This document shows positions 11,924 through 25,264 of a stretch of 63,000 nucleotides of DNA, in pieces. Positions within the stretch are counted from its first letter, which is position 1. The number at the start of each line of letters is the position of its first letter. Location: positions 1 to 63,000 of the forward strand of contig CAIIXF020000524.1 in assembly GCA_903813345.2 (NCBI GenBank), in the 5' to 3' direction. The position numbers and the translations under genes are program-made. This stretch comes from Owenia fusiformis. Taxonomy: Eukaryota > Annelida > Polychaeta > Sabellida > Oweniidae. Under the pieces are notes generated by a model, which searched no databases, was not told the DNA's origin, and worked only from the letters and a program-made list of their open reading frames with translations.

Positions 11924-13916
11924 CTTTGAAAGTGTAACACAAAAATGAAAAACATTGGAGCATACATGTAGTTTAAATATACTTAAGGTCATAGAATCTA
12001 AGTCAGATTCTATATTCTGATTGCAGATTTGGAATTCCGCGAAAACTTTGCCTTATACACCCATTCCCATTTACAGGTATTTCATATATGCCTCCAATTT
12101 GTTCCTGTGCACCCCCGACGGTCCCAAATCATAAATGTAAATTGTCTTCAATAGGTTTCCCCCGTAATTTCACAGTGTCTATACGTACATGTATTTGAGT
12201 ATTGCATCTTTATTGCACCTCTTCAGGGTCGTTACCAGCTAAATGAAAAACATCTTGAGCGTTTAAAATTGACAATTGTGGAATAAAATCGCATCATAAG
12301 TGCTGAAAACCTAAACTACATATTGTTGAAACTCCTTTGGGCAGGGGCACTTTTTGTGTTAAGTATGTATTAAAATAACTAACGATTCTTATCAGAGCGT
12401 CTGAGGACCAACATGACGCTGGCCTTTTCGGTTTTTAATTAGAAAATTGAGAAATGGGGCGGGGTGTAACAATCTTATTATATTTGCCTCTTGGTTTCTA
12501 TTTTGAAATTAGGAATGAAATTTTCCTTTATCAACGATGGCAAATATTCTGAGAAAACATCAAAGTAACACATGTGGCATACATGATATGGGTAGATTTT
12601 CGTGAAATAAATTATGTTTTAATAAAAAAGATTATAACGGCTTAGGATTTAAAGAAGGTTTTAGATGAGGTGGCAGCAGTTTTCAATAAAGAGTCATCGT
12701 GCAGGGATGGTTCAACCATTGCTCTCAGAAATGTATCATCTAATGTAAAATCAGGCTTAGTGATTGTGTGGAATCAGATTTAGAATTTGATTGAATCGGG
12801 CTCGTTTTTTTAAAATCGCTCACATTAAATGTACATTTCAAGGCACTGAAGAAAAGAGCACTTCAAATAAAAAATTATAGTCCTAAAAAATCTAAAACCT
12901 CGGTTTCATGATCAACATCTCACCTTGGTTCAGACAGTTAATGAGTATTTGTTTAAATTACTGATCGGTGATATTGAATCGTTGGAATCATGCATAATCT
13001 GAACATGACTGTTCAAATAGTTTTTAAAATACTCAACTGTTGAAGATAAACAAAGGACAAGGTGCAATTATTGGCAAATATCCCTATGGTCAAAATGAAT
13101 CATTCGTAGGTGTAACATGAAGAATAAAATGTCATATAATACTTTGGAAAATATTAAAGTGCTCGGACACACATAAGCTGAGATAGGGATCATTTCGTTC
13201 AGTAAGGTTGTATTGACTTACATGGGGCTGTACACCATTGACTTAACATGAGGATATCAGCAGATCCCAATAGAGGCCATTGGTTTCCATTGATTATCAC
13301 AGAAATACCAAAAATACACTATGACCTGAATCGATTGCAAACTTAATAATTTCACAATACGACACAAATGGTTTATCTCATCAAATGTGCAAATATGAAG
13401 TTTGCAATCGATTCAGATCATACTTAAAATTAAAAGATTGTACATTTTTTCATCATTTTTTTCCCTACAAAATGGCTATAGAAAAATGCTCCAAAAACAA
13501 CTTTTACACTTATCAAATATCATACAAGTTTGTAAAACCAAAGATTATACTATTATATTTCATTATGTAGTAACATATTTGGATAAGATGCAGGGATGCG
13601 TAGGATGTAAATGGATTTTGACAGACACAAAAATACTTCCTGGTTTGGAATCTATGCCTCTACACTTCATGATTGAATTATGACCCTTATAAGTGGCCTA
13701 TACATCAATACAGTGCTGAATATAGGTCAACAAGATACTAGTGTGCATATAAATGTAATAATTGAAGCAGAATACTCATTTTGAAAAATCAGATGAATTA
13801 TTTTTTCCCATGGGGAGATCCCAATGGCGGGTGTATAAGGTCCTTTCATTGTTTAACAATAAGTATTATTTCTAACAGTTGTCAATATAAGATTAAACTG
13901 CGTAACGTGTATGAAC
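11924..13916. other. No gene seen; one small hairpin repeat
   Basis: Spacer. The only structure noted is the inverted repeat at 13,321-13,421, listed separately. Confidence 0.4.
13321..13421. repeat. 101-bp hairpin with 23-bp arms
   Basis: 13,321-13,343 and 13,399-13,421 are inverted repeats of ATGACCTGAATCGATTGCAA with one mismatch (ATGATCTGAATCG in the second). It may be a tiny MITE relic; no clear duplication was seen. Confidence 0.6.
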
Positions 13917-16900
13917 CACTATATGAAATAGAGAATATTGCTTTGTTATAAGCAGTGTCTATTTGTAAGAATCTCTTGTAATGTGCAGTAATCAGCAAAA
14001 ATACTCAGCACATATAAACAGAGACAGTACAGAGACAATACTCGCTGCATATATGGAACACTCTGTATATTCAAGTATTGCTCCTCTTTATTTGTAGAAC
14101 AGCACAAATAAGCACTGATTATACGTGGAGATAAGAATACTCAAATATATGCAAACGCAATACTCTGTAAGTGTGCAATATAGTCACACATTATAATTGC
14201 CTCGTTCTGACTATATTAAGCTATTTCTAAGTTGCTCTGCTCATTTTATAACTGAGCATACAAGTAAATAACGGACTATTTGTGCGACACAACTAAAGAA
14301 TGTAAGTACCGTAGTTCTTTATGAATATGACTTTACCTGTGTATAATAAGCGACTACAGGATGGATTTCGAAATAATCTATTTTTACTATAATTGTGATT
14401 TTTCGACACCTTTTAAGTCACACCGGAAAAGAGAGATCTTCCTTGTAGTTATCAATAAGTTGCTAGTAAAGAATACTTGTGCAAACCCATGTTTTTAATG
14501 GAGATCGCCCCCCCCCCCGACGGAAAGCTGGCTACACCGCTAAACTTGTTATCTCTACTTTTAGAGTCAATGCAACGTAATTCTTCCTGAGAAGGTATTA
14601 TAATTTAACAACCTGTTACCACCGTTCGTATTAAATCATGGATTATGCATAGGAATTCAATTGTTTACTTTTTCAAATCGCTGCTTTGTTTTCCACCCGG
14701 GATTTTCCATTCCCCATGATCAAAGCAAATGGTAGTCTAGACTCTTTTGGTCATGTTTTCGATTGCATTTAAAATCTGCACATCAATTCAGAACCATAAA
14801 ATATAAATCACTGGAGCGACGTCCAACATCTTTTAATCCGCTTAATAAGTGATTCTTGCCTTTGAATTAAAGCCCATGTTAAATTCCTCCCGGTAAAGCC
14901 GGTATTTAGAAAAAAATATGACAGGTAATGGAATCGAAAGAAGATTTTATAGTGTTTATGTTTCAATCAGTGCTGATTTCATTGTCTTATATAACTCATT
15001 TACAGGAGTTTTGTATTCCCGATGCACTTGGTCATAGTTTGCCCGGGATAGTTTGTTAATAATAAATTGATTTAAGTTTGAATAGAAAAGAAAGATAGTA
15101 TTCTAATCTGAATTTTAGGAACTGGGTTTCAAAAACCGGCTTTTTAACTTCAGTTTGAAACTGGCTTTTAATAACCCTGCTTTTTGAGAACTATAGATTG
15201 CAAATGCGGTTGCCTTCGTGTACTTTTCAATGTTTCGGTGCAGTTTTGTGAATCAAAATATCATTTTTTGATAACTTGATAATATGAGAATGAAGAGACA
15301 AAACCTGATCAGAGATACCCTTGTTTCGATTTTGAATTGGACCTCGCTTTGTTTTCCATTCCCAAATACATTCACAAAACTTTAATCCCTAATTATTCAA
15401 TTCTTGCAAATGAGTTAAGTTCTCACTGATATTAATCCGTTTGTTATAGTTAAATGGATTAATTTCTATAGCCAGTTTTTCTAAATCCCTGTGCTACATT
15501 GTATAATAAAATTTCTTTTAAATTCAGAAATTAACAAATTATCTCTGAAGGAATGCAAAGGGTAGTTCAACATTTTAAGGATACAACTGAACAAGGTGGG
15601 CATGGATACCGGGAGGGGGGACTTTAGCTACATTATTATCAGATGTTTGGATTGTTCACTTCTAAGGATGCTATTTTAGCGAGTAATGCAATCAGACGGC
15701 TTGTGCACAATGGTGTTACCTATAATTAGTTCTGGGATGATTTTTAAATCCATGGGAAAGTAATATCTGAGATCAAGGCATTTGTTGAAATAAAATATTG
15801 AGAATTTTAATACCAATTACATTTTCAATGATTTCATTTAGCGTATTTGATGTGAGTTTATCTTCTGCTTTTTCTAGCATCTGGGGTCCTAGTAAATTAT
15901 GATCCCGGGATTATGATGTAAAGTAAAAAAGGTTTTTGACTTGTAATACTAAATGTACGTGTACTTTGTCGAAATCTCTATCCCCGATTAAAGCTTTAAT
16001 TATCGCAAAATAATAAAAAATGTATCAAAATATTGAAAACTCAGTATTACATGTCAAATGACAGCTCTTATTATGTGAAAATGTGAGTAAAATACACTAC
16101 ATCTGCAAATACATGTATGCAATCGCATTCAAACTTGATTGAATTGAATTTAAATTGATTGAATGTCTAAAAAGAGCTTTAATAATATGTTTTACTCAAA
16201 TCATGGTGAATGTCTTTCGAAACATTTGATTGCAACCCATATTTCAGTTTGGAACAAAATACTCAATCAGCGGCCGATGAATCGCGGCAAATGTGACCCA
16301 GACATTAGCGAGGAAAATACATTTGACCCAATAATCCACTGCTGAATCCCCATATAGATAATATACACCAAGGCCTACACATATATAAAATAAGGGTCCG
16401 AACAAATATTTTACAACTAGATAAGCCATTTATCTGATTAAATTATGTCTATCAATCTCTTGATTGCAGATTATTTAAAAGAGATACATGTATTATGTCG
16501 GGAGGGGGTCAAGGATCTTGACGCAAGATTAATACAATTCTTAAATCATCAGAATGTCATTCAGATTTACTATGAATAAGCTTGTTATTTGAATTAAAAC
16601 TGAATACATCAAAAATGGAATTATTAGTTTGTTGTTTGTATTAGGTAATTCTATACAAATCACAAATACCATTCAAAACAATTCCTGGTTTCAACTATCA
16701 AGGTGCTTCCCCAAACATCCGGCCACTATGTGCAATTATGTCAGGTAATTAGTAATTGTTTATGTTTAGATTACTTATTAGAGATGTCAAATCATGGGTT
16801 CATCAAAACAGCATTATGACTGTTCAATAGCAGCAAAATGTCGCAGAATTTAGTATTTTATGTTTTAACAATATCTTTTGTTATTGAATAACTAAAAATG

Positions 16901-18803
16901 AGGGGGTGGATATTGAGCAAGCTGCATGTCTCCGAGCTATGATGCGCAAGTAATAATCGTACGTGACACGCACACAGGTGGTTGACAGGGAAACATTAAG
17001 CTTGCCAAATGACCAATGTCTGTTAAGTAGTAAATAATCATAAAGCCATACTGTGAGAATGTCTACACATTGGAGCAATCATGGGCTTTTGATTAGAAGC
17101 CCATGGCGCAATTTAGCCAGTCAGCCATTTGCTCCACGCCAGACCCAGGAACACGACGAAGCCTCTCGTAAGTGAAACTTTAGCTTGCTTTTTATTTCCC
17201 TTAATGGATAGATGATTGAGTTTGATAATGAAAAAACACAATAAAGACACCTTGTTGTAAACATAAGATTTGGCATTGATCTTGATAATTTAATAAATTG
17301 ATTGTCTTGGAAGGTCCATGATACTGTATGGCTGAACAGTATGCTATAAAGTAATGTCTTTGTATCATTGAATAAAATACACAGCAGTGTCTTTGTATCT
17401 TCAGAGGAGTGTCTTCAGAGCAGTGTCTTTGTATGCAGTGTCAAATTTCCCGCAAAATAGAATTCATGTGATAGCTGAATTTACATAGATATTGAGAAAC
17501 GTGTAGAAGACACTAGGATGAAGAAGAAAGGAGTTTGAATGGAGAAAGCAGAATTCGATATCGTACGAGAATTTGCTACCCGAAGACAGGCCATATCTTG
17601 CTACAAAAAACACAGGTTTCAAGATTGAGCAATATGCGTACATTGATTTGGAGCATTAGTTCGCACCATTTTAAAGATAGAAATATAATGCTACATCATG
17701 TACAATGCAATGTAAATATATTCATTTAGCAGTATACAGGTTTGGCCAAAACATAATGAGTAAATCCATTTAAAAGTAAAATCATTATTAGGCTTATCAT
17801 TCGAGAGAGAATATAATTTTCAATGATTTGAAATAGGCATTCATATTTTTGCCTACAATAATTATGTATCATTTAAAGGAAGAAATATAATTACAGTTCA
17901 ATGTAAATATGTCTATATATGTATCAAGCGATATGAAAGGTGGATCAAAACATTCCCATCTTCAAGCGATATTATTTCACGGGGCTAATAAGTTGTAACA
18001 ATGATTTTCTCCCTATATCATGACATGTATACTGTTTGAAGTTATTACTTATAGAGGTCGTCTCATTGGCTTACTCTGTAGATAGAAATCTAAAGAAATT
18101 TAAAATAAATTGTAAAAAACGTAAAAGCTGTTTATGTGCATTTTTTTCAAATCTCTTACCCCAAAAAACAAGTACAGTAAACCAAACCTATAGCTACGTG
18201 TACAACACTCAAATGCTCATAAATAGGAATTTACATTAACAGATGTTTATGCCCAATTCACAAAACAGCGTCTACCAGTCCTCCTAAATAAGCAAGAATA
18301 TGTCAAATATACCGATCTTGACTCTATATATGCTAATGTAGTTAGTTTATATTCTTGTGCATGTCTCAATATACTCACATGCTGCATATTACTTATCTCA
18401 AAATATGCAGAAATACTCATGAAAAGTGGCATATATGCAGATCATATGCAAATATAATCAGTTTTAATTTTTATATATATCTAGTATACTCAACTGCTTA
18501 TATTTGTCTATCCCAAATAAGCAGGTATATGCAGCTTCAGCGCTGCATATAATCACAAGTAAACAGCAAATATGCAAAGTTTGTCTGAATATAAGCAAAT
18601 ATACTCAGTGACAGTACCCGTATATGCAGTCAGTATTCTCCGTGGATGTTTGTTATATGCAGCTGCATATATGTGTGTTCCATATATGCAGTTATTGTCT
18701 GCGTTCTGTCAGTGATGATTACTGGTTATAACACGCAATTTGAAGCAAATAACCACTAGAATTGCTCGTTATTTGCAAGCAATATTCGTTATTTTATACA
18801 GTG
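13917..18803. mobile_element. CACTA-like (EnSpm) element, 4.9 kb
   Basis: The left end reads CACTATATGAAATAGAGAAT and the right end, inverted, CACTGTATAAAATAACGAAT; both continue into ATTGCTT. AAC lies directly outside both ends (13,914-13,916 and 18,804-18,806), a 3-bp duplication as known for CACTA elements. Both subterminal zones, about 13,980-14,200 and 18,250-18,720, are packed with TGCATATA/ATATGCAG, ACTCA and AATAAGCA motifs, the type of subterminal repeat array CACTA transposases bind. A block GCATATATGGAACAC is inverted between the two zones. No recognisable transposase remains, so the element is non-autonomous or decayed. A fragment of the C-rich MITE lies at about 14,503-14,540. 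Confidence 0.65.
17103..17167 (+). CDS. Candidate first coding exon within CACTA-like element
   Basis: An ATG in a strong context (AGCCCATGGCG) opens 21 codons (MAQFSQSAICSTPDPGTRRS and onward) that run into a near-consensus donor (CTC|GTAAGTG). GC content is well above the local background. It could be the first exon of an element-encoded protein or of a captured gene; no downstream exon was identified and no family is recognised. Confidence 0.25.
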
Positions 18804-21107
18804 AACGTGTTAATGTTACGCTGTATTTCGAGTTATAATTCATGACCAAAAATTAACACAACGCTTTTGTAATACCAGTTATGTACTGCCTTTTGTATTC
18901 TAAAAAAATGATTAATTATAAATATTAAAGTAACATTAAAGTATTGTGAAATGTGAATAAAATATACAACTAGTCTGTGAATCAAGGTCGTCTCCCCGAT
19001 GCTGTATCATGTTTACGTAAGAAAAACGTAATCGCAATGAGAGAGTTAATTAGTATTTGCTTTGCCTAGAATTTTGATCAAAGAAAAAATCGTGGGAATC
19101 AATGAAATGACTTTTATGTTTGTTGATTTGAATGAAAATGGTAGTCCATGGTCTGAAATCTCTAGGACGTCTAATAAAGGAGCTGGTAGCACACTATAGC
19201 GCAGCTATATTTGACCTTACATTAACATACCTACATATGTCCCCTAATAATTGTTATTATAACCGTTCAATATACTTCCGGCTTTTAAGCTGAATAATGC
19301 CTGCCATTAACAGAGGTCAAAAAATCACCAAAAAATAAAATCCCAATTTTTCACAATTTGGAGTAAACAATGCAACAGAAAAAAAATACAAAATGATTTA
19401 AATATATTATTTAGGTTTCTAAGCTATAAGTTTCAGGTTATTTTTCTTATCAATACCCAAAAATGTGTAATCAGTGTATCGACGTTTTGTATTGTTTCTC
19501 TGGAATTAATAAGATAAATGGTGCAAATGAGTCACTTTTATATTGGGATGACATGTTTAAATTATGCTAGTTTTTCACAAAAGGGGTCTCAATACGTTTT
19601 GAGATATGGACTTTTATTCAGCGGTGAAAATTATCAATAAAGGCGGGCCTATTGCTCTTCCTTGACTAATTGGGACTACAGATAAAATTCTATTTCCCGT
19701 ATTTAGATATAGCTCAGTTGCTTATAAAACAACCATCAAAACTTGATCGAATTCATGAATAATTGAGAAAAATCGTTATCATTATCTTCTTAAATTTTGA
19801 TTGTATCCAGCGGTAAGGTCAAAGAACAAACAGCCATCAGAAAACTTGATGAAAGCCACAAGTAACGTCGAGGAAGAATTTCAAGGCGTTCAATTGCATA
19901 TGACTCTAATTGATTATTAGACATGCCCTTGGAATATATGAGCATTCCAATACCTCTGTAACATTTAATTAGATATAAATCTTGCCTATTTGTTATTGTA
20001 TTATGTTTTGTGAAACATGAACAATAATTTGTTGTTAGACCCCTTGCGATTATATGGAAAAATTCTGGTAGTAAAATGTTTTAAATAGTAAGAAAACTAA
20101 TATGTTCCCAATCATAAATTACCTAAATATTCCACATAATTTTGTTGAATCGGCTTGGCTCATATTTGAAAAATCAAACAAAATCTGAAAAACACACTTG
20201 CATAATTACACAAATTCAACACCGACATCTACAGTAAAATTAAATAGTTTATTTTTAAATTATGATGATTCATTTGTGTTCATATGCTTAGAATAACGGT
20301 CTGTGTCTTATAAAATGTATAAAAGTTCAAATCAAAATATTTACGATTTTTGACCCCTTATGATAAAAGACATTTTTCGACCCTAAAGCCGGAAGTTTTT
20401 TCAGCAAATGGTATTTCAAAAGAATCAAGACATGTACATCTTCATAAATATTGCTTCAAATGTTGCTGCGCTATAATGTGCTACGGATCCTTCATATTCG
20501 GAAGTCATACCATGGACTATGGGGGGGGGGCGGACCACACCTTATGAATTCATTTATTTGACTGATTTATCAAAATTAAAATGTGCATTAGCTAAAATAT
20601 GTATTAGGTTTTTGTTATGGAAATATGTACGCACAAATACCTGGAGATGAAATATTATTCAATTCAGATGGACATGTTGTTAAGCCATGATGGATTTGTA
20701 TTAAGATATTTGTTTTTTTAATTAGTCTACATAATACTGAAGTTGTCGGAAATTGTGCGAATAACCTTGCACGCCTTTACACTGTGCGTACCAAGACGTG
20801 AAAAGGCGTTTCAAGCGTGATTCATCGTGTGCTAAGAGGTGTCAAAACTAGGAACACCTAAACACCCAGTATGTCAAAAGCTGTATCTAGGCGTGCCAAG
20901 TCTTGTTATTCATTTGTCACGCAGTGGTCTCAGAGTAATAATAGATGGCGCGTAATTTGGAAAATTATTATTTAGTATCCAATCTGAAGTTATCTTATCC
21001 GTTTTAGATACCGTATTTGTTATTACTTCTTATTACAGTTTAGTAAATCATGTTTCTCGTTGTGTGACTAGCTTCCCCCCCCCTCCCCACATTTAACCCC
21101 CCCCCCA
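18804..21107. other. No gene seen; AT-rich spacer
   Basis: Only short ORFs. A run of ten G sits at 20,521, and C-tracts at about 21,075-21,105 just before the next repeat. Confidence 0.4.
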
Positions 21108-22236
21108 GTAGTAACATCAAGAGTTATATGTGTTTTCAAGAAATGCTTAATATGAATTATGGCAATAGAAATACAGTATAATTGTATCTCATAAGTTAAG
21201 CTCCTTAGAAAATCATGGTAGTATTACAATTATGAGGGCAAAGCCCATTTTTATCACATTTGCATTGTAATTGTATGGTTTTGACACGTTCCAGTAATGT
21301 AAATTGCAATATCCTATATATTGAGATAAATCAGAACTTATTCACCTCGAGAGCCATGTTAGATTTTGAAACTTATGGCTCTCAAACGGGGAAGTGAACA
21401 GCTGATTAATAGTGACCTTTGAAATCGAATTAAGTCGAGCTGCGGCTTACTTTTGGTCTCTAACTGAGTCTTACATCAGTATCATCAATCTGTGTAAGTA
21501 TTGGAGCGCTGAAGTACTTCCTTTTCGATCAAGACTTGGAATTGTTAGTCGAGTGAATGTTTTTACTGCCACATTCCAATATGGCGTTTTCTGCTCGGAC
21601 ATTTTCGTAAATCTCCGGAGGTTTTCCGAACCTAACTAATTCTCGAAATTCATTTCGTTCGTAGCGTATCTCGCTCCTAGCAAACCGCCATATTGGAAAT
21701 AGGTCTTAAAAAACATTCACTCGATGAACAATTTACAAGTCTTGATCGAAAAAGAAGTATTTTGGCGCTCTAATACTTACACGGATTGATGATACTGATG
21801 TAAGACACAGTTAGAGACCAAAAGTAAGCCGCGGATCGACTTAATTCGATTTCAAAGGTCACAATCTTTCAGCTGTCCAAATGCTCTGTGGGAAAGCTAT
21901 TATATCAAAATCCAAATAGCTTTCGCAGGAAGTAAATCAGAACAAGATCCAAAATATGTACCACATGTAACTAAAACTTAATATATGACATTAATATAAG
22001 GCTGGTTACCTCTACCCCCCACTGTACCCCCCCCATCCCTAGCTTGATGTAATACTTACAATACTTGTATGTATATATCTACCAGAATTGCTTGGTATAG
22101 ATTATGGTAATAGAAGTACATTATAATTGTATCTCACGTCAACTTAAAATCTGTATTGATAGGGAATGGTAATCATCTTATATTACAAGGGCGGTGCCCA
22201 TTTTTGATGACCTAATGTAATTGTATGGTCTTTGAC
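21108..22236 (+). repeat. Direct repeats (about 190 bp) flanking a palindromic element
   Basis: 21,108-21,296 and 22,040-22,236 match in order (GATTATGGYAATAGAARTAC-like block, TATAATTGTATCTCA, TATTACAA, GCCCATTTTT, AATTGTATGGT, TTGACAC). Both copies are preceded by C-tracts. The right copy runs straight into the truncated LINE. They may be one repeat split or duplicated around the palindrome at 21,325-21,955. Confidence 0.65.
21325..21955. mobile_element. Palindromic foldback element, about 630 bp
   Basis: The core arms 21,392-21,575 and 21,705-21,880 are close inverted repeats (GTGACCTTTGAAATCGAATT against its complement at about 21,838-21,862). The pairing extends inward through CATTCCAATATGGCG and more loosely outward to about 21,330 and 21,955. 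The ORF at 21,412-21,639 lies within one arm and is a by-product of the repeat. Confidence 0.75.
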
Positions 22237-23178
22237 ACTTACCAATCAAACCTGGGTATCATTTTAGATAAAAAAAACTAACCTTTAAAGAGCATATAGA
22301 TGAATTAATAAAACTGTCTCAAGCTTTGCTAAACCCTTTTAAAAGGTTGACTCATGTATTAAGATGTAAACACTAGAAACCATTTATAATGCCTTTATTT
22401 TGAGTCGAATTGACTATGGCGATATCTTATATTCTAGTGCTCCTGAATTATCTTTGATTAGGTTAAACAGACTTCAATATAATGCAGCTTGTTTTATAAC
22501 TGGCGCTTTGCACGGCTCTAACACTGAGAAGGTGATAGATATTTTAAATTGGACAAAGTTACCAGATAGAAGAAAATCTCATTTATATACCTTTCTTTTC
22601 AAAAGCAGACATAATTTAATAGCACCATATGTAAGTCAGGCTTTCAATGGTTGCAGAAATATTCCAACTCAAACTCTAAGAGCTTTCAGAGCTTTTCGTA
22701 AATTGACAATACTGTTATTTGTAACCTAGTCAATTTTTACTATTGCATTATTAGTCCATTTGTCATTTTTTGAACGTATGAATATTTAAAAGTATGATGG
22801 TATGGTGTAAATACTATTATTGGGGATTATTGGAGTGATTTAGCTGGGTTGCCAAAAAATAACTCTGGGGAAAAATTTTGTATCTATTACCATGGTAACA
22901 TACCAGGTATATGGTGGTATTCCAATGCTAAGTCAATAGCCAACGCCATGTTAAGTGATTGCACCCCTCCCTAATCAGCCTATATAATTTTTTCCCCAAA
23001 CAAACTTTTTTGGCAACCCATTTAAATCACTTCAGAAAACCCTTATTATCATAAATCGACCATAAAACATCGTACTTTTAACAATTTCTAGGTTCACTAT
23101 TGAATGTATAGGGGTGACAAATGGACTATATTGTATACATGATATATATATATGAAATAAATGATTATTAAAAAAATC
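22237..23178 (+). pseudogene. 5'-truncated LINE, C-terminal RT ORF fragment and 3' end
   Basis: Starting near 22,250, the frames read NLGIILDKK and onward with lesions (stops and frameshifts). Then 109 codons are open at 22,400-22,729 (SRIDYGDILYSSAPELSLI..., ...ILNWTKLPDRRKSHLYTF). These align by eye with the C-terminal half of the large LINE at 49,256-52,990 (HFDLYDILYGCANLRTL and VLNWPTLEIRRKIHRLTF). The 3' end is also shared: GGACTATATTGTA, an AT-rich microsatellite and an A-tract at about 23,130-23,178. A MITE at about 22,818-23,050 interrupts the 3' untranslated part. Function when intact: part of the reverse transcriptase polyprotein of a CR1/Jockey-type retrotransposon; here it is dead. 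Confidence 0.8.
22818..23050. mobile_element. MITE inserted in LINE 3' region
   Basis: Arms of about 50 bp: GGAGTGATTTAGCTGGGTTG at about 22,831 faces its complement ending near 23,035 (GGCAACCCATTTAAATCACT), with further pairing TGCCAAAAAA and GGGGAAAAA. The exact ends are not certain. Confidence 0.65.
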
Positions 23179-23640
23179 ATGTGAATAACAATATCCATTA
23201 TATTGTTATTCATAATGTAATAATGTCTAAACTGTCCTGATACTTTTTAGAGTACTAACATGTTCTGATATCTGTTGATTTGAAAAAATGCGCATTCTAT
23301 ATGATGTACAGGTACGGGTTTTACAAAAATTATGGATTTTTTCAACAAAGATCATGGTTTCCACGACAACCATTAATGACAGATCATTGGAACTCTGCAT
23401 ACTAATCAAAAATAATATTAACAACTTCCAGTAAAATTACTGTGATGATTAAGGATCAACTGAAAAAGTTATTCAAGGATAATAAAGTTCCCCCTGTTAT
23501 TTTCTATATCAGGGTCAAAAACCCTACTTTGGCCACTTTCGCCCCGGATATGGAGCGTCAGACAAACAATTCTTAAGTATCACTTAAAAATACATAAGAA
23601 ACAAGTAATTTCTATTCGTTCACTGGTAAAAACACTTTTG
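23179..23640. other. No gene seen
   Basis: AT-rich spacer between the LINE 3' end and the microsatellite. Confidence 0.4.
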
Positions 23641-23865
23641 GGTGCTAGCTTACTACATATATCCTGCCTGATCCTATCCTATCCCTCCTGCCTATTCTTC
23701 ATTTCTATCTTTCCTATCGTATCGTCCCTTCCTATTTTATCCTATCCTATCCTATCCTTATTTCCAATTATATCCTATTGTTCCTTCCCATTCTATCCTA
23801 TTATTTTTATCTATCCTTCCTTCCTATTCTATCCTATCCTTCATAACCTTCCTTCTTATTCTAAC
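23641..23865 (+). repeat. Degenerate CCTAT microsatellite
   Basis: Long run of TCCTATCCTAT with variants (CCTGCC, CCTTCC). It directly abuts the left end of L2; a similar run lies at about 36,985-37,075 beyond the right end of L2, so L2 may have landed in this microsatellite. Confidence 0.8.
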
Positions 23866-24392
23866 AGGATCTTAAGAGGTTCTGGACAAATCATTTGATT
23901 CTGGACTTGTCATATTTTTTTTTCAACGAAATCACATCCAAGGGTTGATTTTGTATTAGCTATTTAGAGAGTGGGTCCTGCCTAGTATTAATTTCAATAA
24001 AAAAATTAAAATAGAACCTATTTGAGAGTCAATCTAATACTTACATTACATTGATAAATTAAGGCAAATCCTGAAATATTTTTAAAGTGCATTTTTTATG
24101 AAATATTATCCAGCAAGTATTTAGATGAAACGGTCTTATTTAAATACAAATCATAACATGATGATATTTTTCATGAAACATTTTTCAATGAAATTCAATT
24201 GAAGGGTCAAGATAAAACGAGCTAATTTAGGTGAAAACCCTTACATGATGATGTGTTTTCATAACTTCTTTCATAAAATTCCATCAAGGGGTGAAGATAA
24301 AATGATCGAATTTAAGTGATTTAAGGATCACGAGAATATGTTTTCTTTGATATTTTCTATGAAATCCCATCCAATGGTCAAGATAAAATTTT

Positions 24393-24870
24393 GATTTTGA
24401 TTTGGTATTAGGTCACGTGTTCGAAAGATCCATATAAGGCCCATAGAACCATATAGGAACGTCATTTTGAAGGTCACGTGATAGATCCATATAAGGCTTT
24501 AAGAACCATGTCGGGAAAGATGAGGGGAAGCCCCTGACACCTGTTTCACGATTTTGATTTTGATTTGGTATTAGGTCACGTGTTCGAAAGATCCATATAA
24601 GGCCCATAGAACCATATAGGAACGTCATTTTGAATGTCACGTGATAGATCCATATAAGGCTTTAAGAACCATGTCGGGAAAGATGAGGGGAAGCCCCTGA
24701 CACCTGTTTCACGATTTTGATTTTGATTTGGTATTAGGTCACGTGTTCGAAAGATCCATATAAGGCCCATAGAACCATATTGGAACGTCATTTTGAATGT
24801 CACGTGATAGATCCATATAAGGCTTTAAGAACCATGTCGGGAAAGATGAGGGGAAGCCCCTGACACCTGT
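24393..24870 (+). repeat. 163-bp tandem repeat, about 3 copies, in L2 left TIR
   Basis: Units start GATTTTGATTTGGTATTAGG at 24,393, 24,556 and 24,719 and include CACGTG twice plus GGAAGCCCCTGACACCTG. The right TIR has two copies (about 36,003-36,325). The repeated 75-residue ORFs here are translations of this repeat, not genes. Confidence 0.9.
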
Positions 24871-25176
24871 CATTTCGGTTTTTATGCACTTCATTATTGT
24901 ACCGAAGTTTGCCGATTCGATTCGTCGTATTTCGGAATCCTGGTGACAATTTTATACTCCATTGGAGTATTTTTGACCTACTTCTTATGACGGAAATTCC
25001 CGAACCTTGTTCGGATTAATCCGGATTTTCTGACCTACTTTATCTACCGAGATTTCACGAGTTAACATTCGTCTCATTCCGGAATCCTGGTGACAATTTT
25101 ATACTCCATTGGACTATTTTTGATCTACTTTTTCTGGATTTTGCCCTACTTATTATATCTTGACAACAAGCAAATC

Positions 25177-25264
25177 AAAAAGTTCGACATGAACGGGTCT
25201 CGATCAACTAACCTAGACAATGGAAGCCAGGCACGCTAACCATGAGGCCAACGAGCTACCGATA
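25177..25264 (-). ncRNA. tRNA-like Pol III cassette in L2 left TIR
   Basis: Same A-box-like/B-box-like/T-tract cassette as at 5,369-5,456, here on the minus strand and facing the outer end of L2. Confidence 0.45.

Noticed and set aside
20760-20940. Possible inverted repeat around GGCGTG motifs
   Set aside because: Pairing is short and interrupted; not better than chance by eye.
24413-24803. Repeated 75-residue ORFs (and twins near 3,711, 36,069)
   Set aside because: They are translations of the 163-bp TIR repeat; frames occur in both arms and have no independent coding signal.
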